Shown piece by piece: positions 11,045-19,647 of a stretch of DNA of 64,000 bases. Position 1 is the first letter of the stretch. Each line of letters begins with the position of its first letter. Source of the stretch: Archangium gephyra (lineage in GTDB: Bacteria > Myxococcota > Myxococcia > Myxococcales > Myxococcaceae); assembly GCF_001027285.1 (NCBI RefSeq), contig NZ_CP011509.1:3542501-3606500 (forward strand), given 5' to 3'. The notes below the pieces were generated by a model. It saw only the letters and a program-made list of their open reading frames with translations, was not told the DNA's origin and did no database searches. Made by a program: the position numbers and the translations under genes.

Positions 11045-14000
11045 GTGTCCCTTCTCACGCCTCGCATCCCCGCCTCTTCTGGACCTGTAGCCCTTCCTTC
11101 GTCTTTCGGGACGCGGAAGGAGTTGGAGCAATGGGCGGAGGCCCACTCGCTCCAGGACGCCCTGGCGACCTCGGCGGAGGTGCTGCTGCCCGCGCTCGCG
11201 GTGGATGAGGCCCAGAAGAACAGCCTTCGTTACGCGCTCAGTGGTCTCCCGATCCGGGACATCGGTTCTCGCGAAGGGGCCTCGCGCTATCTGGCGGCTC
11301 GGGCTCGAGGTGTCCTCGAGGAGGCGGTGCCCCTCGCGGTCGCCGCGTTCCTGGCCGATGAAGCGGAGTCCCTCCGGCTCGGAGTGCTCGAGGAGGCCTC
11401 GCGTCCGGAGTCGCACGAGGACCCCGCCCTCACGGTGTTCTGGACACGGCTGCTCCAGCTCCGGCGTGGCCTCCGCCCACGTGCGGTTCCCCGCTCCCGC
11501 GCCGCGCGCGCCTCCGGCACCTGGTCGTTTCTCGCCGAGCCCTGCGCTGTCTCGTGGAAGGAGCGCTGGCGGCGTGTTCGCGGCGGGCCGTCCTATGGCT
11601 CCTTCGCGGCCGAGTCGAGGCTGTCGTTCCCGAATGACGGCGAGCCCCGGCTCGAGTGTACCTGTGAGGCCCGGGGCGGTGGCTGCACGCATGCCCTCGC
11701 GCTGATCGACGCCACGCTGGATCTGCTCGAAGACCCGTCGCGGCGCGACGAGGCGCGGGTCCTGGCCGATGAGCTCCTGCGTCCCTCCTGGGCCCGGGCA
11801 CTCAAGGCGCTCGAGGTGTTCGAGGCGAAGCTCGCCGAGCCGCGCACCTTCATCGAGGTGTGGTGGCGCATCGAGCATGAGCTCGGGATGCTCACCGCGG
11901 TGCCCTCGGTGAAGAAGCGGAACCGCCGTGGCACGCTGTCCTCGGGGGCGCGCACCACACCCGCGCGCCTGCTCGACGAGCACCGCGACTCCCTCTCCGA
12001 GCAGGACCTGCGTGTCGCCGAGCTCTTCTCCTCCTGGTCCGCACGTCCGGGAGCCCGGGGCAGCACGTACGCGGCCCGTGCCTTTGTCGCGCTGGTGGGG
12101 CATCCGCGCGTGGCGCTCGACGTCTCGCCCGATGAGCCGCTCGAGCTGAAGCGGGTCCGGCTGGGGTTCATCGCGGTTCCGTCCGGAGACCACATCCGGC
12201 TCGAGCCCTCCGTGGACGGCGAGGTCTTCGACGCACGCCTGCTCACCGCGTTGATGAAATCCTTCGTGCCGGGCGAGCCGCTCTTCACTCCCGAGGAGCG
12301 GCGGGGCCGGTGCCTGTTGATCGACGTGAGCGACGAGGCCCGCCAGCTGTTCGAACTGCTCCAGAAGCACGGCGCGCGCTTCCCACCCGAGGCGCAGCAG
12401 CCGCTGCTCGAACGGCTCTCGCGTCTGGAGGCCCGGCTCCCCCTGGTCGTCCCGGAGTCGCTCAAGGGCCGGGAGCTCTCCTCCGAGCCGGAGACAGTGG
12501 TCCGGCTGAGGCTCCTGCCGGACGTGTCGCTCGAGCTCGAGCTGTTCGTGCGTCCGGGTCCGGGTGCACCGCTCTTCCATCCTGGGGTGGGTCCTCGGGA
12601 CGTCCTGCTGCTGCGCGGCGCCGAGCGCGCGTACGTGCGGCGCTCCCTGCTCACCGAGGATGAGCGGGCGCGCGCGATGCTCTCGACGCTTCCGCTCGCC
12701 AACGCGGAAGAAGGCCCTCCCCACTGCTTCCGGATGAAGGACACCGACTCGGCGCTGGAGCTCGTCACCGCCCTGCAGACTCCTCCGCGGGGACTCGCCG
12801 TCGAGTGGCTCGATGAGCAGCCGAGGGTCATGTCGTCGGTGGGCCCCGAGGCGCTCAAGGTCCAGATCGAACGGAAGCGGGACTGGTTCGGCATCAACGG
12901 CCAGCTGAAGGTCGAGGTGGGCCGGCTCGAGCTCGCGGTGTTGCTCGATGCGGCGCGGCGGCAGCAGCGGTTCGTGCGGGTCGACGAGCGGCGCTGGGTC
13001 GAGCTCAGCGACACGTTGCGCCACCGGCTCCAGGCCATCTCCGACCATGCCTTCGTTCGAAGCGGAAGGGTGGAGCTGTCACCCGGTGCCGTCCCGGCGA
13101 TCGAGGCACTCGGCGGCGCGGGAGCGGAGGTGGATGCGGCTCCCTCCTGGCAGTTGCTCACCGAGCGCCTCGCGGCCTCGCTGTCGCTCCGGCCCAAGCC
13201 GCCCGCTTCACTCCATGCCACCCTCCGCGACTATCAGGTGGAGGGACATGCGTGGCTCAGCCGGGTCGCCGCCTGGGGCGCTGGCGCCTGCCTCGCGGAT
13301 GACATGGGCCTGGGGAAGACGGTGCAAGCGATCTCGGTGCTGGCGGACCGGACACGCCTCGGGCCCGCGCTCGTCCTCTGCCCCACGTCCGTTGGCTTCA
13401 ACTGGGTGGAGGAGCTTCGCCGGTTCGCTCCGGACCTCCGTCCCATCCTCTACGCCGAGCAGCCGGATCGCGCGGGGTGTCTCGCGAAGCTCACGAAGAA
13501 GGACGTGCTGATCGTCAGCTATGGCCTGCTCACTCGGGACATCGCGACCCTGAGCGCCGTCACCTTCGCCACCCTCGTCATCGACGAGGCGCAGGCGCTG
13601 AAGAATCCCACCACGCACCGGGCCCGGGCGGCGCGCAAGCTGAACGCCGGCTTCCGGCTCGCGATGTCCGGCACGCCCCTGGAGAATCATCTCGGGGAGC
13701 TGTGGAGCCTCTTCTCCATCGTCTTCCCTGGTCTGCTCGGGAGCTGGGAGCAGTTCCGGGAGCGCTTCGCCGCGCCCATCGAGCGAGGCAAGGACCCCGA
13801 GGCGCGTGGGGCGCTCGCCCGGGTGCTCAAGCCCTTCCTGCTCCGGCGCACGAAGCAGGAGGTGGCTCGCGAGCTGCCGTCCCGTACGGAGATCCAGGTC
13901 CCCATCGCGCTCTCCGAGGAGGAGTGGGCGCTCTACGAAGATGCGCGGCTCGCCGCCGTGGCCGAGGTCTCGAGGGAAGGCCGGGGCGTGCGCAACGAGC

Positions 14001-14653
14001 AGCAGCAGTTCCAGGTGCTCGCGGCCCTGACGCGCCTGCGGTTGCTGGCCTCCCATCCGCGGCTCTACGACTCGAAGTCGAGCGTCAGCTCCTCCAAGAT
14101 GCGCCGCCTGCTCGAGCTGCTCGAGGAGCTCCGTGACGCGGGCCACCGGGCGCTCGTGTTCAGCCAGTTCACCTCGCACCTTGCCCTGGTGTGCGAGGAG
14201 CTCGACCGGGCGGGGTTCCGCTACCAGTACCTGGATGGCTCGACCCCGGCGGGTGCACGGGCGAAGCGGGTGGAGGCCTTCCAGCGCGGCGAGGGCGACC
14301 TCTTCCTCATCTCGCTCAAGGCGGGAGGAACGGGCCTCAACCTGACTGCGGCCGACTACGTCATCCACCTCGATCCGTGGTGGAACCCGGCGGTGGAGGA
14401 TCAGGCCACCGACCGTGCCCATCGCATCGGCCAGGACAAGCCCGTCACGGTGTACCGGCTCGTCACCCGGGGAACCATCGAGGAGCAGATCCTCTCGCTC
14501 CACGCGGACAAGCGCGCGCTCGTGGCTGGCATTCTGGAGGGGACGGACGCCGCGGCGCGGCTGACGACGAAGGATCTCCTCCAGCTGCTCGAAGCGGGCG
14601 GCGCTCCAGTGGGCGAGGAGACGTCCTCCGGGTCCGGAAGACTCGTGCACTGA
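11045..14653 (+). CDS. SWIM zinc-finger SNF2-family helicase/ATPase
   Basis: A 1202-aa SWI2/SNF2-type DNA-dependent ATPase. A SWIM zinc finger (CTCEARGGGCTHALAL, C-x-C...C-x-H) is at about residues 204-219, and a long bacterial-type middle region follows. The SNF2 N-terminal lobe has LADDMGLGKTVQAIS near 750 (Walker A), LVIDEAQALKN near 845 (DEAQ box) and MSGTPLENHLGELWSLF near 870. The C-terminal lobe has FSQFTSHLALV, LKAGGTGLNLTAADYVIHLD and DQATDRAHRIGQ (motif VI). This is the RapA/HepA-like bacterial SNF2 class, possibly involved in transcription recycling or DNA repair. The start is GTG 11045 without a clear ribosome binding site, so the true start could be slightly different. It is followed by a hairpin shared with the convergent repeat gene. 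Confidence 0.93.
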   Translation: MSLLTPRIPASSGPVALPSSFGTRKELEQWAEAHSLQDALATSAEVLLPALAVDEAQKNSLRYALSGLPIRDIGSREGASRYLAARARGVLEEAVPLAVAAFLADEAESLRLGVLEEASRPESHEDPALTVFWTRLLQLRRGLRPRAVPRSRAARASGTWSFLAEPCAVSWKERWRRVRGGPSYGSFAAESRLSFPNDGEPRLECTCEARGGGCTHALALIDATLDLLEDPSRRDEARVLADELLRPSWARALKALEVFEAKLAEPRTFIEVWWRIEHELGMLTAVPSVKKRNRRGTLSSGARTTPARLLDEHRDSLSEQDLRVAELFSSWSARPGARGSTYAARAFVALVGHPRVALDVSPDEPLELKRVRLGFIAVPSGDHIRLEPSVDGEVFDARLLTALMKSFVPGEPLFTPEERRGRCLLIDVSDEARQLFELLQKHGARFPPEAQQPLLERLSRLEARLPLVVPESLKGRELSSEPETVVRLRLLPDVSLELELFVRPGPGAPLFHPGVGPRDVLLLRGAERAYVRRSLLTEDERARAMLSTLPLANAEEGPPHCFRMKDTDSALELVTALQTPPRGLAVEWLDEQPRVMSSVGPEALKVQIERKRDWFGINGQLKVEVGRLELAVLLDAARRQQRFVRVDERRWVELSDTLRHRLQAISDHAFVRSGRVELSPGAVPAIEALGGAGAEVDAAPSWQLLTERLAASLSLRPKPPASLHATLRDYQVEGHAWLSRVAAWGAGACLADDMGLGKTVQAISVLADRTRLGPALVLCPTSVGFNWVEELRRFAPDLRPILYAEQPDRAGCLAKLTKKDVLIVSYGLLTRDIATLSAVTFATLVIDEAQALKNPTTHRARAARKLNAGFRLAMSGTPLENHLGELWSLFSIVFPGLLGSWEQFRERFAAPIERGKDPEARGALARVLKPFLLRRTKQEVARELPSRTEIQVPIALSEEEWALYEDARLAAVAEVSREGRGVRNEQQQFQVLAALTRLRLLASHPRLYDSKSSVSSSKMRRLLELLEELRDAGHRALVFSQFTSHLALVCEELDRAGFRYQYLDGSTPAGARAKRVEAFQRGEGDLFLISLKAGGTGLNLTAADYVIHLDPWWNPAVEDQATDRAHRIGQDKPVTVYRLVTRGTIEEQILSLHADKRALVAGILEGTDAAARLTTKDLLQLLEAGGAPVGEETSSGSGRLVH

Positions 14654-14663
14654 GGCGCGGGGG

Positions 14664-14700
14664 CGAGCCGCTGAAGACGAAGCCTGTCTCCAGCGGCTCG
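14664..14700. terminator. hairpin between convergent genes
   Basis: Perfect 10-bp arms CGAGCCGCTG (14664-14673) and CAGCGGCTCG (14691-14700) with a 17-nt loop lie between the ends of the helicase gene (14653) and the repeat-protein gene (14715). No T-run follows on either strand, so this is a candidate bidirectional terminator or 3'-end stabiliser, not a canonical intrinsic terminator. Confidence 0.5.
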
Positions 14701-14714
14701 GGCCGAGCCCGGGG

Positions 14715-16250
14715 CTACTTCACCTGGCGCATCAGGCGGAAGAGGGCGTACTTGATGCCGTTGGCGTCCAGCGGATTGTCCTTGTCGTCGCGCAGCTTCC
14801 GGGCCCTGGCCATCCAGGCCTCGACCTGGGGGCCGTTGGCGCCGTTGCCGAAGACGAGGTTGTGGGCCTCGTCCAGCAGCTTGCGCAGCTGGTCCTCGCT
14901 CACCTTGGCCTTGGGGTCGCTGTTGTAGGTGCCGCGCAGCTTGGAGAAGAGGGCGTACTTGATGCCGTCGGCGTCCAGCGGCCGGGAGGGGTCCTCCGGG
15001 TGGTCACGCAGCTGGGTGGCGAAGTCGAGCAGCTCCTTGGCCTTGGCGGCGTCGGGCTGGGCGCCAGGGCCGGCGAAGAGCTGGTAGGCATCGTTCACGG
15101 CCTTCTTCAGCTGGTCCCCGGTCACGTTGGCCTTGGGGTCGCTGTTGTAGGTGCCGCGCAGCTTGGAGAAGAGGGCGTACTTGATGCCGTCGGCATCCAG
15201 CGGCTTGGAGGGGTCCTCCGGGTGGTCACGCAGCTGGGTGGCGAAGTCGAGCAGCTCCTTGGCCTTGGCGGCGTCGGGCTGGGCGCCAGGGCCGGCGAAG
15301 AGCTGGTAGGCATCGTTCACGGCCTTCTTCAGCTGGTCCCCGCTCACGGCGGCCTTGGGGTCGCTGTTGTAGGTGCCGCGCAGCTTGGAGAAGAGGGCGT
15401 ACTTGATGCCATCGGCATCCAGCGGCCTGGAGGGATCCTCCGGGTGGTCACGCAGCTGGGTGGCGAAGTCGAGCAGTTCCTTCGCCTTGGCGGCGTCGGG
15501 CTGGGCGCCAGGGCCGGCGAAGAGCTGGTAGGCATCGGTCACGGCCTTCTTCAGCTGGTCCCCGGTCACGTTGGCCTTGGGGTCGCTGTTGTAGGTGCCG
15601 CGCAGCTTGGAGAAGAGGGCGTACTTGATGCCGTCGGCGTCCAGCGGCTTGGAGGGATCCTCCGGGTGGTCACGCAGCTGGGTGGCGAAGTCGAGCAGCT
15701 CCTTGGCCTTGGCGGCGTCGGGCTGGGCGCCGGGACCGGCGAAGAGCTGGTAGGCATCGTTCACCAGCTTCTTCAGCGTGGGCTGGTCCAGCGTGTTCAG
15801 CTGCTCCTTGGTCTTCCCGGTGCGGAGCTCGCTGAAGAGGGTGTACTTGATGTCGTCGAGGCTCCGCGGCTGGCTCGGGTCCTCCGGGCGGTCCCGCAGC
15901 GTCCGGGCCCGGTCCATCCAGCCCTTGAGCTGGGCCTGGTCCACATCGCGGCCGAAGATCATCTGGTGGGACTCGTTCAGCACCTTGAGCAGCTGATCGT
16001 CGGTGATCTTGCTGCCCGTGGCCCCCGGCGCGGCGTCCTCGGGCGGAGGGGCAGGCGTCATGACGACGGGCGTCGCCGCGGCCTGCACGGAGAACGTGTT
16101 CTTCTTCACCGCCGTGTCGAAGCCCGTCTGGAACGTGCTCGCGCTACGGGCCGTGGAGGTCTGTGCCTGCGCCGCCGTGGTGCCCTTCCGGGTCTCGGTG
16201 GCGGTGGTGCTCTGCGTGGGCACGGACGGCCGGTTCTGTCCGACTTTCAT
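14715..16250 (-). CDS. protein with six ~74-residue repeats, four nearly identical
   Basis: A 511-aa protein of unknown function. The first ~78 residues are Thr/Ser/Ala/Gln-rich and disordered-looking, with no signal peptide. A divergent unit follows (about 80-150: LLKVLNESHQMIFGRDVDQA). Then come four nearly identical 74-aa units (about 154-450), each with the core DAYQLFAGPGAQPDAAKAKE, LRDHPEDPS, DADGIKYALFSKLRGTYNSD. A divergent last unit ends at MRQVK. Each unit reads as helices separated by acidic loops. The 'Y/H-x-(L/I)FG-R-x-x-D-x-x-x-L-x-x-W' pattern of the outer units is loosely like DUF4214, an uncertain resemblance. ATG 16250 has a good GGGGAG upstream. Confidence 0.8.
   Translation of the reverse strand: MKVGQNRPSVPTQSTTATETRKGTTAAQAQTSTARSASTFQTGFDTAVKKNTFSVQAAATPVVMTPAPPPEDAAPGATGSKITDDQLLKVLNESHQMIFGRDVDQAQLKGWMDRARTLRDRPEDPSQPRSLDDIKYTLFSELRTGKTKEQLNTLDQPTLKKLVNDAYQLFAGPGAQPDAAKAKELLDFATQLRDHPEDPSKPLDADGIKYALFSKLRGTYNSDPKANVTGDQLKKAVTDAYQLFAGPGAQPDAAKAKELLDFATQLRDHPEDPSRPLDADGIKYALFSKLRGTYNSDPKAAVSGDQLKKAVNDAYQLFAGPGAQPDAAKAKELLDFATQLRDHPEDPSKPLDADGIKYALFSKLRGTYNSDPKANVTGDQLKKAVNDAYQLFAGPGAQPDAAKAKELLDFATQLRDHPEDPSRPLDADGIKYALFSKLRGTYNSDPKAKVSEDQLRKLLDEAHNLVFGNGANGPQVEAWMARARKLRDDKDNPLDANGIKYALFRLMRQVK
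14899..15787. repeat. four tandem 222-bp direct repeats inside a coding region
   Basis: A fixed landmark, the start of TTGGGGTCGCTGTTGTAGGT, recurs at 14911, 15133, 15355 and 15577, exactly 222 bp apart. The copies differ at only a few positions by eye. 222 is a multiple of 3, so copy gain or loss keeps the frame. The near-identity at DNA level indicates recent duplication or gene conversion. Confidence 0.97.
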
Positions 16251-16396
16251 GGTGTTCTCCCCCCTGGGGAACGGGGCGCACGATAGGAAAGAAGATGCCT
16301 CTGGCCCCTAGATTATCGGGATAGCCCGGAAGGAGTTGCGTGGTCCGGGCAGGACGGCCCGAGGGGCCAGAAATCAAGGGGTTACAGGCCCAGGCG

Positions 16397-17062
16397 TCAG
16401 AAAAGCCGGACCCCCACGAAGAAGGCGGTGTTGAGGCCGAGCCGAAGCCACCGGCGATCAGCGTCGGTGAAGTCGTAGGTGCCTCGGGTGAGGGTGAGCG
16501 CATAGGTGCCGGTGGAGAAGCGGAGCCGGGCCTCGAAGCCCAGGAAGAAGCGGGAGGCGGAGGGGAAGTAGTTGCCCCCCATGCCGAGCCCGAGGACGGC
16601 TCCCCGGCCGCGGCCCTCGAAGCGGTAGCCGGGGGCGGAGACGGTGGTGCGCGGTTCAATCACGCCCCCGAGCAGGACGCCGAAGAGGTCCATCCGGCTG
16701 TAGTTCCGATTGGCCACGGTGAAGTGGTAGCCCAGGCGGCCCACGGCGGAGAGATCCCAGCGCGAGGTGTGGCGCTCGGAGAAGAGGTTGGGGACCCAGC
16801 ACGCGAGCGCGCACAGGTTGGCGCCGAGCTCCGCGCCGAGGGAGAGCGTGCCGGTGGCGATGGGCAGCACGCCGGCCTCCACGGTGGCACCGGCCTCGAC
16901 GGACAGCGGGAGGAGGGAGGCGGCCCCTTCGAGGCGCAGGTCGACGTTGCCCGGGCGCAGGAGGGGACGGGGCAGCTCCTGGGCCGAGGCCACACGGGAA
17001 GCCGCCACCAGCCCTCCGAGCAGGAGCAGGTTCCGGCAGAGGGAGAGGACGGGGCGAGGCAT
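16397..17062 (-). CDS. small outer-membrane beta-barrel-like secreted protein
   Basis: A 221-aa exported protein. The signal peptide is clear: basic MPRPVLSLCRN, hydrophobic LLLLGGLVAAS, cleavage after SAQ-type VASAQ. The mature part has no hydrophobic helix but many alternating amphipathic strands, such as NVDLRLEGAASLLPLSVEAG, RWDLSAVGRLGYHFTV and RFFLGFEARLRFS. It ends in an aromatic residue (FFVGVRLF), as expected for an outer-membrane barrel with about 8 strands. The start has AGGAGC upstream. It lies 24 bp after the nitrilase-like gene and is probably the last gene of that operon. No specific family recognised. Confidence 0.7.
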   Translation of the reverse strand: MPRPVLSLCRNLLLLGGLVAASRVASAQELPRPLLRPGNVDLRLEGAASLLPLSVEAGATVEAGVLPIATGTLSLGAELGANLCALACWVPNLFSERHTSRWDLSAVGRLGYHFTVANRNYSRMDLFGVLLGGVIEPRTTVSAPGYRFEGRGRGAVLGLGMGGNYFPSASRFFLGFEARLRFSTGTYALTLTRGTYDFTDADRRWLRLGLNTAFFVGVRLF

Positions 17063-17086
17063 GTCCGGGTTCGCTCCTGGGAGGGC

Positions 17087-18154
17087 CTAGGCGCGCGCGC
17101 CCGGGCGGGTGGGCACCGGCACGGTGACCTGGAGCACGTCCTCGGCGCGCGGGTCCGTGGCCTGAGCGAGCACCCGGACCGCATCGGCTCCCACGCGCTC
17201 GAGGATGAGCGAGGGGGCCTCGAAGGTGTTGTCGAAGAAGCCGCCCACGAGCTGCGGATTCACGGCGTAGCGCACGCGGCGCAGGGCACGCAGCTGGGAG
17301 AAGAGGCCCTCGTTGAACCACTGCTCGCGGCGGAGCTGGGACTCACCGGGGTCGTTGAAGGCCCAGGGCGCATCCCAGGGCCAGGCATTGGCGGAGGGCT
17401 GGGCCACCACGTCGGCGCCCAGCTCGTCCACGAGGCACGCGGCGGGGACGAAGCCCGGCTCCCGGGAGGTATGGGGCTCGCGGAAGCCGTCGTAGCAGAT
17501 GAGGGTGCCGAGCCGCCCGAAGGGGGTGTCCACCACGCGCAGCTCCTCGGGGCGGCCGGGGCTCAGGCCGAGGGTGTCCTCCTGCGTGGGCACGAGGTTC
17601 ACCTTGCGCGTGACGGCCACGCAGCGGCCATCCGGGGCGAAGGTGTAGCTGGTGTTGTACGTGCGCGCGCCCTGGGGGACGAAGTCGGGGCCCTCGTCTC
17701 CAAGCCGGTTGCGCGGCAGCAGCGCGGAGCCGGCCACCACCCAGAGGCCGAAGTCCCGGGCGATGCCGGAGAAGGCCGTCCACAGGGTGCGGTGGACACG
17801 CGGGGCCACGGCGGAGAAGAGGCACTCCTCGAGCGAGCGCGGGCGGTGGCGCAGGGCCGCGCCGAGCATCGCGGGCAGCCGGGCGAGAGCCACCCGCGTC
17901 ATCGCGGCCTGCGAGGTGGCGCAGTGGCGGACGTGGTGCAGGTGGCCCATCAGCCCGAGCGGGGCGCCCAGCATCTCCGGCCACACCGCGAGGGCGGGGT
18001 GGAGGGGGCGTCCCTGGCCGTCCCGGGCGCGCAGGGCCTCCACGCGCGAGGCGAGCGCGCGGTGCCGGGCGGTGAAGGCCTCGGGCGAGGCGTAGTCGTC
18101 CAGCGACACGCGGGCCTGGACGGCGAACAGATCGACGTGCGTGGGAGTCTCCAC
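17087..18154 (-). CDS. nitrilase-superfamily carbon-nitrogen hydrolase
   Basis: A 355-aa cytosolic hydrolase of the nitrilase/amidase superfamily, which cleaves non-peptide C-N bonds through a Cys thioester. The catalytic Glu-Lys-Cys triad is visible: Glu60 (AVWPEMLG), Lys184 (VTRKVNLVPTQED) and Cys220 (LGTLICYDGF), each in the expected context. A DELGADVVAQPSANAWPW segment matches the usual 'GAD...PSA/W' strand after the Cys. It is larger than typical family members (270-320 aa) because of a long insertion around residues 65-130. It is 10 bp downstream of the 2OG-Fe oxygenase gene and 24 bp upstream of the beta-barrel gene. The substrate cannot be told from sequence. Confidence 0.85.
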   Translation of the reverse strand: METPTHVDLFAVQARVSLDDYASPEAFTARHRALASRVEALRARDGQGRPLHPALAVWPEMLGAPLGLMGHLHHVRHCATSQAAMTRVALARLPAMLGAALRHRPRSLEECLFSAVAPRVHRTLWTAFSGIARDFGLWVVAGSALLPRNRLGDEGPDFVPQGARTYNTSYTFAPDGRCVAVTRKVNLVPTQEDTLGLSPGRPEELRVVDTPFGRLGTLICYDGFREPHTSREPGFVPAACLVDELGADVVAQPSANAWPWDAPWAFNDPGESQLRREQWFNEGLFSQLRALRRVRYAVNPQLVGGFFDNTFEAPSLILERVGADAVRVLAQATDPRAEDVLQVTVPVPTRPGARA

Positions 18155-18164
18155 GCCGCCGAGG

Positions 18165-19127
18165 CTACTTGATGAGGCCGATCTCCCGCAGACGCTGTTT
18201 GAGGAAGGCGTCGGCGGTGATGGGGGGCTGGCCCGGATTCTCCGGCGTCACGGTGCCCGGCAGGGGCTTCAGCACGCACTCCGGGTAGGGGTGCACGAAG
18301 AAGGGCATGGAGTAGCGCGTGTTGTCCTCGGAGGCCGAGGGCGGGTTGACCACGCGGTGGGTGGTGGCGGGGATGACGCCGTTGGTGATCCGGCTCATCA
18401 TGTCGCCCGAGTCCACGACGATCTGCCCGCGCAGCGTATCCACGGGAATCCACTCCCCGTCGCGGGTGAGGAGCTCCAGGCCCGAGGCGGTGCCCTCGCA
18501 CAGCAGGGTGATGAGGTTGATGTCCTCGTGCTCGGCGGCGCGCACCGCGCCGGGGATGAACTTCTCCTTCAGGGGCGGGTAGTGGATGACGCGGAGCACG
18601 GAGGTGCCGTCCTGCGCCATGTCGCTGAAGGTGTTGCGCTCGATGCCGAAGTACTCGGCCACGGCCTGCAGCATCAGCGCCGCGGCCTCGTCCAGCGCGT
18701 TGTAGAGGGCGAGCGTGTTCGTGCGGAAGGACGGCACCTCCTCCGGCCAGACGTTGTAGGCGGCGGTGTCCGGGCGGCGCGGGTGGCCCTCGGGCAGGTC
18801 ACGCCCCACGTGCCAGAACTCCTTGAGGTCTCCCACGGTGCGGTTCTTCGCGTGCTCCTTGCCGAAGGGGGTGTAGGCGCGCTGGCCGCCGAACTCGGGC
18901 ACGTGGTAGCGGTGCTTCACCTGCTCGGGCAGGCGGAAGAAGGACTCCACGTCCGTGTAGGTGCGGCGGATGAGCCCGTCGTCGATGCCGTGACCCTCGA
19001 CGGAGACGAAACCGAACTCCTTGAGGGCCTCTCCGAACACCCGGACGAAGCGGGCGCGCTCCTCGGGGCTGCCGGAGCGGTAGTGGGACAGGTTGACGAG
19101 GGGGATGCGGCGAGTGGTGCGAGACAT
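18165..19127 (-). CDS. 2-oxoglutarate/Fe(II)-dependent oxygenase, isopenicillin N synthase-like
   Basis: A 320-aa non-haem iron oxygenase. The N-terminal DIOX_N region (IPLVNLSHYRSG...FGFVSVEGHGID) is followed by the jelly-roll core. Iron ligands are His200 and Asp202 (AAEHEDINLITLL) and His257 (IPATTHRVVNP); Arg271-x-Ser273 (NTRYSMPFF) should bind the 2-oxoglutarate carboxylate. The RxS pair favours an oxoglutarate-dependent enzyme over isopenicillin N synthase itself, and the overall sequence looks like the bacterial group related to plant dioxygenases. It is the first gene of a three-gene operon with the nitrilase-like hydrolase and a beta-barrel. Substrate unknown; a small-molecule modification pathway is inferred. 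Confidence 0.88.
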   Translation of the reverse strand: MSRTTRRIPLVNLSHYRSGSPEERARFVRVFGEALKEFGFVSVEGHGIDDGLIRRTYTDVESFFRLPEQVKHRYHVPEFGGQRAYTPFGKEHAKNRTVGDLKEFWHVGRDLPEGHPRRPDTAAYNVWPEEVPSFRTNTLALYNALDEAAALMLQAVAEYFGIERNTFSDMAQDGTSVLRVIHYPPLKEKFIPGAVRAAEHEDINLITLLCEGTASGLELLTRDGEWIPVDTLRGQIVVDSGDMMSRITNGVIPATTHRVVNPPSASEDNTRYSMPFFVHPYPECVLKPLPGTVTPENPGQPPITADAFLKQRLREIGLIK

Positions 19128-19301
19128 GGCCGGCGCACTCTAGCTGTCCGCTGGAGGGACGTGAACTGCCCCCGCCGCTCCAGGTGCCGCCCCGTCTGGT
19201 TGACAGACGAACCTTTCTCCGGCAGTCACGCACCCCTACACGAAGTGAACTCCCGCCCCCTCTCACGGTGTGGCGGGATTGTGCTGAGGGAGGGAGGTCC
19301 C

Positions 19302-19601
19302 ATGAGGATGTTCCGGATTCGGATGACCCTGGCGCTGGCCTGCGGTGCTCTCGCCATGGGCGGTTGTGCGACCGTCGAGCAACGGTTCTGCGAGCGCGCG
19401 GATGAGTGCAACTTCCTCACGGCGGGCTTGAGCGCGGATGAGTGCACGGACCAGTACATGAGCTGCACGGACGATCTCACGGATCCGGAGCGCGCGGACT
19501 GGAGCAAGCTGATGAACGAGTGCCTCGAGTTCCAGTCCTGTGGAATCTTCGCGGCCTGCGTCGAGGGGACCATCTTCGCCTGCGGGGCGACCTCGAACTG
19601 A
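19302..19601 (+). CDS. small Cys-rich lipoprotein
   Basis: A 99-aa predicted lipoprotein. The signal sequence MRMFRIRMTLALACGALAMGGC ends in the lipobox AMGGC (Cys22). The mature part holds several further Cys in a pattern such as RFCERADECNFL, DECTDQYMSC, EFQSCGIFAAC and IFACGA, suggesting disulfides in the periplasm or at the cell surface. ATG 19302 is preceded by GGGAGGT. It faces the second small Cys-rich lipoprotein, with a strong hairpin between the two. No known family; expression and role unknown. Confidence 0.8.
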   Translation: MRMFRIRMTLALACGALAMGGCATVEQRFCERADECNFLTAGLSADECTDQYMSCTDDLTDPERADWSKLMNECLEFQSCGIFAACVEGTIFACGATSN

Positions 19602-19614
19602 CCCGGGCTCGGGC

Positions 19615-19640
19615 CGGCTCCTGGCCTCGTCCAGGAGCCG
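19615..19640. terminator. hairpin between convergent lipoprotein genes
   Basis: Perfect 10-bp arms CGGCTCCTGG (19615-19624) and CCAGGAGCCG (19631-19640) with a 6-nt loop lie in the 46-bp gap between two convergent stop codons. The structure suits a bidirectional terminator although no T-run follows. Confidence 0.6.
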
Positions 19641-19647
19641 CCGGAGC

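Noticed and set aside
14899-15787. CRISPR-like array
   Set aside because: Repeats are 222 bp, contiguous without spacers and in-frame in a protein-coding gene; no cas genes are present.
19200-19228. Promoter TTGACA upstream of the lipoprotein gene at 19302
   Set aside because: TTGACA (19200-19205) is perfect, but no -10-like hexamer lies 16-18 bp downstream (AGTCAC), so it was not listed.
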